From positions 1 through 9,583 of the forward strand of contig CAMWUH010000060.1 of assembly GCA_947177325.1 (NCBI GenBank): a DNA stretch of 9,583 nucleotides. The letters are read 5' to 3'. The notes beneath the pieces are model-generated. The model saw only the letters and a program-made list of their open reading frames with translations. It did no database searches and was not told the origin of the DNA. The position numbers and the translations under genes are program-made. Below, one piece after another: positions 1 to 6,167 of this stretch (position 1 is the stretch's first letter; each line of letters begins with the position of its first letter). This DNA is from an uncultured Bacteroidales bacterium. GTDB taxonomy: Bacteria; Bacteroidota; Bacteroidia; Bacteroidales; Muribaculaceae.

Positions 1-1
1 A

Positions 2-1864
2 GTCCTTAGCCGTCGTAAAAAGAATAACCCGGTGTTGATTGGTGAGCCCGGTGTGGGTAAATCAGCTATAGTTGAGGGCTTGGCTTTGCGCATTGTTCAG
101 CGAAAAGTATCTCGCATCTTGTTTGACAAACGTGTGGTTTCGCTTGACATGGCCTCTCTCGTGGCCGGTACCAAATATCGTGGTCAATTTGAAGAGCGAC
201 TTAAATCGATTCTCAATGAGTTGTCCAAAAATGACAATGTGATTTTGTTTATCGATGAAATTCACACTATCGTCGGAGCCGGTAATCCTCAAGGTGCTAT
301 GGATGCCGCTAACTTGCTCAAGCCTGCCTTGGCTCGTGGCGAAATTCAATGTATCGGAGCCACCACTCTCGATGAGTACCGCAAAAATATTGAAAAAGAT
401 GGTGCTCTCGAACGTCGTTTCCAAAAAGTGATGGTAGAGCCGACCTCGACTGATGAAACTCTCGCGATTCTCAACAACATTAAGGACAAATATGAGGATC
501 ACCATAATGTCACCTACACTCCTGAAGCTCTTGAAGCTTGTGTGAAACTTACTGAGCGCTATATATCTGATCGTAATTTCCCCGATAAAGCTATCGATGC
601 TCTTGATGAGGCCGGATCCCGTGCACATGTAACTAACATTGCAGTGCCCGAAGAAATTGAAAAACTCGAGCAAGAAATCATTGAAACGGGCGATCGTAAA
701 GTTAAAGCCGCTCAAGCTCAAAATTTTGAGATGGCCGCAACCTATCGTAACAAGGAGCAAGAACTCCGCGCTCGACTTGACGATGAGAAAAGCCGTTGGG
801 AAGCTACCTTGCAACAACATCGCGAGGTAGTTGATGACAGTAAAGTGGCTGAAGTCGTAGCAATGATGACAGGTGTGCCCGTGCAACGTATCGCGCAGGC
901 TGAAGGTAAGCGCCTCAAAGAGATGGGCCCTAAACTCAAAGAAGCGATTATAGGCCAAGACAACGCCATTGAGAAAATTGTTAAAGCCATTCAGCGAAAT
1001 CGTGTAGGCCTGAAAGACCCTAACAAACCCATAGGCACATTCATGTTCCTCGGCCCCACGGGCGTTGGTAAAACCCATCTTGCCAAAAAACTCGCTGAAT
1101 ATCTCTTTGACTCGGCCGATACACTTATCCGCATTGATATGAGCGAATACATGGAGAAGTTCACCGTGTCGCGGCTCGTTGGTGCACCTCCCGGATACGT
1201 TGGTTACGAGGAGGGCGGCCAGTTGACCGAAAAAGTGCGTCGTCGCCCCTACTCTGTGATTCTTCTCGATGAAATTGAGAAAGCCCATCCTGATGTTTTC
1301 AACCTTCTGCTTCAAGTGCTTGACGAAGGTAGATTGACCGATAGCCTTGGTCGCAGAGTCGATTTTAAGAACACTCTGATTATCATGACCTCAAATATCG
1401 GTACTCGTCAACTTAAGGACTTTGGCTCCGGCGTAGGCTTTGCTACTCAGCAAGTTGATAAGGAATATTCGCAGGGTGTACTCCAAAAAGCTCTTAATAA
1501 AGCTTTTGCCCCTGAGTTCCTTAATCGTATCGACGACATCATAATGTTTGACCAACTCGACAAAGAGGCTATCTTCAGCATTATCGACATTGAGCTTGCC
1601 GGCTTCTACAAGAGAGTTAAAGAACTCAACTATGAGCTTGAAATCACCGATAAAGCCAAAGAGTTTATTGCCGAGCGTGGGTATGACCAACAATTCGGTG
1701 CCCGCCCTCTCAAGCGTGCAATCCAAAAATATCTCGAAGACCCGTTGGCTGAATTAATCATTGATTCTGATTTGAAATCAGGGGATAAGATTGTGGTTGA
1801 CCTCGATGATGACAAAAAAGAAATTACCACAACTATCATCAAACCACAACCTGACTCTAACTAA
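2..1864 (+). CDS. clpC: ATP-dependent Clp protease ATP-binding subunit ClpC (5'-truncated by window edge)
   Basis: HSP100/AAA+ unfoldase that feeds substrates to the ClpP peptidase in the cytoplasm. About 620 residues are visible; the missing N-terminus should hold the Clp-N domain and the start of AAA-1, given the family's usual length of roughly 820-850. Seen: AAA-1 Walker A GEPGVGKS (41-64) and Walker B with D and E at 254-259; a short middle domain with a UVR-like coiled coil (698-805); AAA-2 Walker A GPTGVGKT (1052-1075) and Walker B VILLDE (1256-1273). A VGF tripeptide (1433-1441) sits where ClpC carries its ClpP-docking loop. The short UVR-type middle domain and the VGF loop argue for ClpC over ClpB, which has a much longer middle domain and does not bind ClpP. 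The reading frame is open from base 2 and ends at TAA 1862-1864. An intrinsic terminator follows 20 bases later. Confidence 0.93.
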   Translation, partial: VLSRRKKNNPVLIGEPGVGKSAIVEGLALRIVQRKVSRILFDKRVVSLDMASLVAGTKYRGQFEERLKSILNELSKNDNVILFIDEIHTIVGAGNPQGAMDAANLLKPALARGEIQCIGATTLDEYRKNIEKDGALERRFQKVMVEPTSTDETLAILNNIKDKYEDHHNVTYTPEALEACVKLTERYISDRNFPDKAIDALDEAGSRAHVTNIAVPEEIEKLEQEIIETGDRKVKAAQAQNFEMAATYRNKEQELRARLDDEKSRWEATLQQHREVVDDSKVAEVVAMMTGVPVQRIAQAEGKRLKEMGPKLKEAIIGQDNAIEKIVKAIQRNRVGLKDPNKPIGTFMFLGPTGVGKTHLAKKLAEYLFDSADTLIRIDMSEYMEKFTVSRLVGAPPGYVGYEEGGQLTEKVRRRPYSVILLDEIEKAHPDVFNLLLQVLDEGRLTDSLGRRVDFKNTLIIMTSNIGTRQLKDFGSGVGFATQQVDKEYSQGVLQKALNKAFAPEFLNRIDDIIMFDQLDKEAIFSIIDIELAGFYKRVKELNYELEITDKAKEFIAERGYDQQFGARPLKRAIQKYLEDPLAELIIDSDLKSGDKIVVDLDDDKKEITTTIIKPQPDSN

Positions 1865-1884
1865 GAGTAATTCTCATTCCATCC

Positions 1885-1924
1885 AAAGCGTCGTGACCAT
1901 CATTCACCGGTTGCGACGTTTTTT
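1885..1924 (+). terminator. Intrinsic terminator of clpC
   Basis: A 14-pair stem (1885-1898 with 1909-1922, including three G-T wobbles) around a 10-base loop runs into a T-tract at 1919-1924. It lies 20 bases after the clpC stop codon, so it most likely ends that transcript. The T-tract directly abuts the left end of the inverted-repeat element. Confidence 0.82.
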
Positions 1925-1958
1925 AGATCCGGTTCCCCAATATTTGTTAATACTGAGG
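1925..1958 (+). repeat. Left terminal inverted repeat of the 454-bp element
   Basis: 34 bases beginning AGATCCGGTTCCCC. The reverse complement matches 2345-2378 at 32 of 34 positions; the two differences are single-base transitions. Matching decays inward beyond 1958. Confidence 0.85.
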
Positions 1959-1960
1959 AC

Positions 1961-2051
1961 GCATATCGCCGAGAGATTTTTGTCTTGTGATGAAGGAGCG
2001 TAGCCGTTGCTACGTGACTGAAGAACAAGGCAAAAAGCGCCGGTAAGATGC
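1961..2051. other. Long composite hairpin inside the element
   Basis: Three nested pairing blocks share one axis: 1961-1971 with 2041-2051 (outer, imperfect, with two mismatches and one wobble), 1977-1988 with 2025-2036 (12 pairs, one wobble), and CGTAGC 1999-2004 with GCTACG 2009-2014 around a CGTT loop. The nesting suggests a folded RNA or an extruded DNA hairpin. The function is unknown. Confidence 0.5.
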
Positions 2052-2344
2052 GGTGGTAAGGTAACTTTTTGTCACAGTACACAATTACAAGTGCCAAAAT
2101 TCGGTTATTTGAATTTAATCTGACTTTCCCCGGTGGCGTACGGTATATGAATTTTACCGTAAATGGCTATCAACCGGAGTATTCGATCGACTGACCCAAG
2201 AATTATATCATTCTTCTTACTTATCCGTGGCATGAGTTACCATTGCCTCGGCCAATCGTCATGCATCTGCGCCCGCTTGTTTCGGTCACAATGCAACCGC
2301 ATTGCTCCCTCACTGCGCGAACACATCTGCATAACGCTTGACCG

Positions 2345-2378
2345 CCTCAGCATTAACAAATATTGGGGAACCGGGTCT
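2345..2378 (-). repeat. Right terminal inverted repeat of the 454-bp element
   Basis: Inverted partner of 1925-1958. It reads inward from the outer end AGACCCGGTTCCCC on the minus strand and differs from the left copy at two of 34 positions. Confidence 0.85.
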
Positions 2379-2628
2379 TATTACTTTTCAAACAATAAAA
2401 AAATTTTTCATTGAGGGGATATTTTGTGATTTTTCAGCCTCTGCCCTATATTAACTTTGCAACTGAAAAGCTTTTCAACCCTAACCTCAATTTTAACCCT
2501 GTAAATGCGTAGCCGGCTACCATCCACTTAAATTAATATAGTTAAAGATGAAAACATTAGAATAGAAATTACATAACAATAAACTTGATTTTCATATTGG
2601 TGAGTTTTTTATAAGTGTCAACACTGAC
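2379..2628. other. AT-rich intergenic stretch without a gene
   Basis: About 250 bases with no credible gene; the ATG-initiated frames are very short (8 and 5 codons). It holds a sequence matching the Bacteroidetes -7 box (TAACTTTG, 2452-2459), although the nearest TTTG (2423-2426) lies 25 bases away, longer than the usual spacing of about 19-21. Just downstream is the perfect 14-nt palindrome TGAAAAGCTTTTCA (2464-2477). A small hairpin, TGTCA-ACAC-TGACA, spans 2616-2629. Whether anything is transcribed here cannot be told. Confidence 0.4.
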
Positions 2629-2674
2629 ATGAAGATGAGTCGTAATCCCACAAAGATTACGACCCATCCTTCAT
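2629..2674. promoter_or_regulatory. Large inverted repeat upstream of htpG (possible enhancer site or terminator)
   Basis: Arms 2634-2647 and 2655-2668 pair over 14 positions with one A-C mismatch, around a 7-base loop. The pairing extends outward by five more pairs past a single bulged C. The core half-sites are GTCGTAATC and GATTACGAC. Its centre lies about 90 bases upstream of the GG of the sigma-54 promoter, a usual place for an enhancer-binding-protein site. The sequence after the stem is T-rich but has no uninterrupted T-run, so a terminator is possible but less typical. Confidence 0.5.
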
Positions 2675-2738
2675 TTCATTCGTTCACCTTTTCTACCAAA
2701 ACAACTGCAATCTGCCAAAAATGTATAATTTCCGAACA

Positions 2739-2755
2739 TTGGCACGACCTTTGCA
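2739..2755 (+). promoter_or_regulatory. Sigma-54 (RpoN) -24/-12 promoter of htpG
   Basis: TTGGCACGACCTTTGCA agrees at every fixed position with the sigma-54 consensus TTGGCACG-N4-TTGCW. The GG (2741-2742) and GC (2753-2754) dinucleotides are exactly 12 bases apart. The predicted transcription start is near 2766, giving a leader of about 47 bases before the htpG ATG. No convincing TTTG/TAnnTTTG housekeeping promoter was found close to htpG. Activity would require RpoN and an AAA+ activator, neither of which lies in this window. Confidence 0.72.
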
Positions 2756-2812
2756 GTTATCTATTCAGAAATTAACCGAAATTTATTAAATCAAAACATA
2801 AAAATATCGACT

Positions 2813-4840
2813 ATGCAAAAAGGAACAATCGGGGTAACTACTGAAAATATTTTCCCCGTTATCAAAAAATTTCTTTACAGCGATCACGAAATTTTCCTTC
2901 GTGAACTCGTTTCTAACGCAGTTGATGCAACTCAAAAACTGAAAACTCTCTCGTCATTTGGCGAATATAAAGGCGAACTGGGTCTAATGGATGTCAAAGT
3001 TACCATCGACAAAGAAGCAGGTACGTTAACTGTTTCTGACCATGGTATTGGCATGACTGCTGAAGATATCGACAAATATATCAATCAAATCGCTTTCTCC
3101 GGGGCTGAAGAGTTCCTGAAAAAATATAAAGATACGGCAAATTCCATTATAGGCCATTTCGGCCTCGGCTTCTATTCAGCTTTTATGGTAGCCAAGAAAG
3201 TGGAAATCTTGTCGCTAAGCTATAAAGAAGGTGCCAAGGGAGTGAAATGGAGCTGCGACGGCTCTCCCGAATATGAAATGCAGGAGATTGACAAACCGCA
3301 TCGCGGCACTGATATTGTGCTCTACATTGATGATGAAAACCGCCAATATCTTGAGCAATCAACAATTGATGCATTGCTGAAAAAATATTGTCGCTTCCTT
3401 CCCGTGCCCGTAATTTCAGGTAAGATTACGGAGTGGAAAGACGGCAAGGAAGTGGAAACCGACAAAGATAACATTATCAACTTCACCGAGCCGGCCTGGC
3501 TGAAGAAACCTGCCGACCTCACTCGTGAGGATTATCTCAAATTCTACCACGACCTCTACCCCGGTCAGGAAGATCCCTTATTTTGGATTCACCTCAACGT
3601 TGACTATCCGTTCTCTTTGACCGGTATACTCTTCTTCCCGAAGATCAAAAATAATATTGAGGTAACGAAAAATCGCATTCAACTTTATTGCAACCAAGTT
3701 TATGTTACTGACTCGGTTGAAGGCGTAGTGCCGGAGTTCATGATGCTGCTCCAAGGCGTCATTGACTCTCCCGATATCCCTCTGAACGTGTCGCGAAGCT
3801 ATCTGCAAGCCGACAATGCCGTCAAAAAAATATCAGGCTACATCACTAAAAAGGTGTCATCACGCCTTGAAGAGCTTTTCAAAGAAGACCGCTCTGAATT
3901 TGAAGCGAAATGGGACGATATTAAAATATTCATCGAATATGGCATGTTGACCGACCAAAAATTTGCTGATGCTGCCATGAAGTTCCTTCTCGTTAAGGAC
4001 ACTAACGACAAATACTTCACTATCGATGAGTATAAAGCTCTCATTGAGCCTACTCAAACCGATAAGGCCGGTGATATAGTTTTCCTATATACAACTAACC
4101 CGACCGAGCAATACAGTTTCATTAAAGCTGCCGAAGATAAAGGCTACAATGTGCTCGTTATGGATGGTCAACTCGACTCTCATTTTGTAGGCCTCTTGGA
4201 AAACAAAATCGAGAAAAGTCGTTTTGTCAGAGTCGATAGCGATATTGTCGAAAACATCATTCCCAAAGACGATAAAAAGGCCTCTAACCTTTCTCCGCTG
4301 CAACTTAACATTCTCTCTACCCTATTCCAATCTCAAATCCCACAAATCGAAGGAGCGACTTTCATTGTGCAATTTGAGAACCTGTCGGCCGATGGCATGC
4401 CTGTTGTTATTACTCAAAACGAATACATGCGCCGTATGAAAGAGATGGCGGCTCTGCAGCCCGGCATGAATTTCTATGGTCAATTGCCCGACAGCTACAA
4501 CCTCAACGTCAACACTTCGCAGGCAATTATCGAAAAGATTTCATCAGAAGCTGAAGCCGCATTGAAGTCAGATGTTGAGCCTTTGCAAAGTGAAATCGAC
4601 TCTATCAACAATCAAATCACCGACCTTTCTAAATCAACCGAAGAGGCTGATAAAAACAAAGTGAAGGAGCTGACAGCCAAGGTTGACGACGTGCGTCATC
4701 AAATGACTGAAAAAATTACTGCCTACGCAGCCGGCCAACCTCTCGTCAAGCAAGTCATTGACTTGGCGCTCTTGGCTAATGGTCTGCTTAAAGGCAGCAA
4801 GCTCAGCGATTTTATTTCTCGTTCTGTTAAGTTGCTCTAA
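2813..4840 (+). CDS. htpG: Molecular chaperone HtpG (bacterial Hsp90)
   Basis: Cytoplasmic ATP-driven dimeric chaperone that helps fold or remodel client proteins. The 675 residues carry the GHKL ATPase domain first: E31, N35 and D38 in the ELVSNAVDA motif, D76 in SDHGIGM, and the glycine-rich lid GHFGLGFYS at 114-122. The Hsp90 middle domain and the C-terminal dimerisation domain follow. Residues about 583-632 are strongly charged and heptad-like (probable coiled coil) and help make the protein longer than the 624-residue E. coli HtpG. The start is ATG 2813, where homology begins at once (MQKGTIGVTTENIF); there is no obvious Shine-Dalgarno, only an A-rich leader, as is usual in Bacteroidetes. 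It is transcribed alone: about 950 bases separate it from clpC, and a terminator lies 36 bases after its stop. The upstream sigma-54 promoter suggests signal-dependent expression. Confidence 0.97.
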   Translation: MQKGTIGVTTENIFPVIKKFLYSDHEIFLRELVSNAVDATQKLKTLSSFGEYKGELGLMDVKVTIDKEAGTLTVSDHGIGMTAEDIDKYINQIAFSGAEEFLKKYKDTANSIIGHFGLGFYSAFMVAKKVEILSLSYKEGAKGVKWSCDGSPEYEMQEIDKPHRGTDIVLYIDDENRQYLEQSTIDALLKKYCRFLPVPVISGKITEWKDGKEVETDKDNIINFTEPAWLKKPADLTREDYLKFYHDLYPGQEDPLFWIHLNVDYPFSLTGILFFPKIKNNIEVTKNRIQLYCNQVYVTDSVEGVVPEFMMLLQGVIDSPDIPLNVSRSYLQADNAVKKISGYITKKVSSRLEELFKEDRSEFEAKWDDIKIFIEYGMLTDQKFADAAMKFLLVKDTNDKYFTIDEYKALIEPTQTDKAGDIVFLYTTNPTEQYSFIKAAEDKGYNVLVMDGQLDSHFVGLLENKIEKSRFVRVDSDIVENIIPKDDKKASNLSPLQLNILSTLFQSQIPQIEGATFIVQFENLSADGMPVVITQNEYMRRMKEMAALQPGMNFYGQLPDSYNLNVNTSQAIIEKISSEAEAALKSDVEPLQSEIDSINNQITDLSKSTEEADKNKVKELTAKVDDVRHQMTEKITAYAAGQPLVKQVIDLALLANGLLKGSKLSDFISRSVKLL

Positions 4841-4875
4841 CTGACTTCCGCTCAAAACCATTATTGATTATTTAC

Positions 4876-4914
4876 AAAAGCGGCAAGTACCTTTACGGTA
4901 TGAGCCGCTTTTTA
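4876..4914 (+). terminator. Intrinsic terminator of htpG
   Basis: A nine-pair stem (AAAAGCGGC 4876-4884 with GCCGCTTTT 4904-4912) has an inner TACC/GGTA stem (4888-4891 with 4897-4900) and ends in TTTTT (4909-4913). It lies 36 bases after the htpG stop. Confidence 0.85.
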
Positions 4915-4921
4915 TATAAAT

Positions 4922-4945
4922 AAATGGTTGACTTATCAACCATTT
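4922..4945. promoter_or_regulatory. Palindromic putative MarR operator / tandem hairpin
   Basis: Perfect 10-bp arms (AAATGGTTGA and TCAACCATTT) around CTTA, centred 36 bases before the MarR-family ATG. The TTGA-N4-TCAA core and roughly 20-bp length fit MarR-family operators, which commonly overlap the regulator's own promoter. A possible -7 box (TACATTGT, 4953-4960) lies 22 bases after the GTTG in the left arm. A seven-T run (4943-4949) means it could instead be a second, GC-poor terminator behind htpG. Confidence 0.5.
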
Positions 4946-4969
4946 TTTTGCGTACATTGTTTTAATAAT

Positions 4970-5401
4970 ATGAAAAAGAATAAATCAATATACGCCATGC
5001 CCAACATGGGTTGTCTGCTTGGAGTTGCCTTCCAACGGCAATATTCTTCGCTTGAAGCGGAGCTTAAATCATCCGGTGTTGGCATCACAGCCCCGGAATA
5101 TCTGATAATGAGAGTCCTAATCAATAATAGCGACTTGCAACCCTGCGAGATAGCCGATATTCTCGGTAAAGACAAAGCGGCAATATCCCGGTGCCTGACT
5201 ACTTTGGTTGAAAAAGGATTGGTCGAAACAAATTCTGTAAGTCACAAATGCAAGCGATTGCAGCTAACAGACAAGGGCAACTATTTAGTACCTGCTATCC
5301 TTAAAGTAGCGGAAACTAAACAACGTGAGTTAGCCCGAGTTATAACGCAAAATGAAATGAATCTCTTACAAGAACTCTTGATAAAAATCATAAATAATTA
5401 A
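4970..5401 (+). CDS. MarR-family winged-helix transcriptional regulator
   Basis: A 143-residue DNA-binding repressor-type protein with MarR architecture: N-terminal dimerisation helices (to about residue 45), a helix-turn-helix with recognition helix near GKDKAAISRCLTTLVEKGLV, a wing with charged residues (SHKCKRLQLTDKG), and C-terminal dimerisation helices. ATG 4970 is preferred over the in-frame TTG at 4928, because the latter would place the N-terminus inside the palindrome and the promoter region. Cys15 occupies nearly the same place as the peroxide-sensing Cys15 of OhrR: 23 residues separate it from ITAPEY here, against 22 to ITYPQY in OhrR. However, the OhrR tyrosine in that second motif is alanine here. 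Further cysteines lie in LQPCEI, SRCLT and SHKCK. It heads a tight operon (25-base gap to frnE) and probably autoregulates through 4922-4945. The ligand is unknown. Confidence 0.88.
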   Translation: MKKNKSIYAMPNMGCLLGVAFQRQYSSLEAELKSSGVGITAPEYLIMRVLINNSDLQPCEIADILGKDKAAISRCLTTLVEKGLVETNSVSHKCKRLQLTDKGNYLVPAILKVAETKQRELARVITQNEMNLLQELLIKIINN

Positions 5402-5426
5402 TCCCTTATTTTAATAAAAAAATACT

Positions 5427-6152
5427 ATGACAACATTAACTATTTGGAGCGATTTTGCTTGCCCCTATTGCTACATTGGAGAAACACGATTAAACAAAGC
5501 TATCGAACAACTCGGCCTGACCGACGATATTGTTATTAACTATCGGGCATTCGAACTCGATCCTTCAGCTCCTAAAGAGGTGGTTACTACAACTCCGGAA
5601 CGATTTGCAATGAAATATCGGTTGTCGCTCGACGACGCTAAACGTCAAATTGAAGAAATTTCCTCACTCGGGCGCGAACTTGGCATTGACTTTAATTATG
5701 CAACCACTCAATACTCCAATACTCGGGATGCTCATCGCCTGATGAAGCTTGCTGAGAATGAATATAATCGTGAAACTGTAGAAAAGCTGAATGAACTTCT
5801 ATTTAAAGCTTACTTTGTAGAGAATCTCGTTCTCTCTAACCATGACGTTCTTCTCGCCAAAGCCGTAGAAGCAGGCATTGACGAAGCGAGAGCTCGTGAA
5901 GTGCTCGAATCAGGTCAATTCGACGATGATGTAAGACTCGATGAGCGCGAAGCTGCGATGCGCGGTGTTAGAGGTGTGCCTTATATGGTGTTCAACGGTC
6001 ATTTTGCAGTGCCCGGTGCAATGTCAATCGAAGGTTTCAAATCTGCTCTTCAACGCGAATTGAAGATGCAAGCCGAGGATGATAAAAAATTGGAGGAAGC
6101 TACAACCGAACGTCCTCACCAGTGTGGCCCCGACGGTTGCAAATTGTTGTAA
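5427..6152 (+). CDS. frnE: FrnE-type DsbA family oxidoreductase
   Basis: A 241-residue thioredoxin-fold protein of the FrnE/2-hydroxychromene-2-carboxylate isomerase-like DsbA group. Seen: active-site CPYC (C12, C15) after the first strand (LTIWSDFACPYCYIG), a helical insertion, and the cis-proline loop GVRGVPYMVFNG. There is no signal peptide, so it should act in the cytoplasm. The tail ends in CGPDGC (C233, C238), a CX4C motif; a C-terminal CX4C is described in Deinococcus FrnE, a disulfide isomerase linked to oxidative-stress tolerance. It lies between a MarR regulator (25 bases upstream) and a metallo-hydrolase (15 bases downstream), suggesting a shared stress-induced transcript. The exact substrate cannot be told from sequence; thiol-disulfide exchange on cytoplasmic proteins is the likeliest role. 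Confidence 0.88.
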   Translation: MTTLTIWSDFACPYCYIGETRLNKAIEQLGLTDDIVINYRAFELDPSAPKEVVTTTPERFAMKYRLSLDDAKRQIEEISSLGRELGIDFNYATTQYSNTRDAHRLMKLAENEYNRETVEKLNELLFKAYFVENLVLSNHDVLLAKAVEAGIDEARAREVLESGQFDDDVRLDEREAAMRGVRGVPYMVFNGHFAVPGAMSIEGFKSALQRELKMQAEDDKKLEEATTERPHQCGPDGCKLL

Positions 6153-6167
6153 TTTAGTGCTGTCGTT

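Larger units (their letters stand above)
1925..2378. mobile_element. MITE-like non-coding element with 34-bp terminal inverted repeats
   Basis: A 454-bp block is bounded by near-perfect inverted repeats (1925-1958 and 2345-2378, 32 of 34 positions matching). The outer ends read AGA and TCT. No transposase motif is visible, and the open frames inside (a 65-codon frame on - at 1900-2097, an 83-codon frame on + at 2163-2414) show no recognisable domain and partly run out through the repeats. The interior holds several hairpins: 1961-2051, 2139-2161 and 2289-2304. It looks richer in G+C than the AT-rich DNA that follows. No clear target-site duplication is visible. Size, terminal repeats and lack of coding suggest a non-autonomous transposable element or a family-specific dispersed repeat. 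That it is repeated elsewhere in the genome is inference and cannot be seen from one copy. Confidence 0.55.

Noticed and set aside
62..1315. 417-codon open frame on the minus strand, antisense to clpC
   Set aside because: The plus strand here encodes unmistakable ClpC with all ATPase motifs. The antisense translation has no recognisable domain and follows from the codon use of clpC.
2..1864. ClpB instead of ClpC
   Set aside because: The middle domain is short with a UVR-like coiled coil, and a VGF ClpP-docking tripeptide is present. ClpB has a long four-motif middle domain and no such loop.
1900..2097. 65-codon frame on - and an 83-codon frame on + (2163-2414) inside the inverted-repeat element
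   Set aside because: Neither shows a recognisable domain. Both run through terminal repeats and hairpins, so they look like chance frames of a non-coding element.
2226..2250. Second sigma-54-like match (TGGCATG...TTGC) inside the element
   Set aside because: The GG-to-GC spacing is 16 rather than 12 bases, so it is not a valid -24/-12 promoter.
2629..2775. 48-codon ATG frame upstream of htpG
   Set aside because: It spans the large palindrome and the entire sigma-54 promoter, and its composition does not look protein-like.
4928..4969. Upstream TTG start for the MarR-family regulator (14 extra residues)
   Set aside because: It begins inside the palindrome and encodes MTYQPFFCVHCFNN, which does not fit the family N-terminus; ATG 4970 fits.
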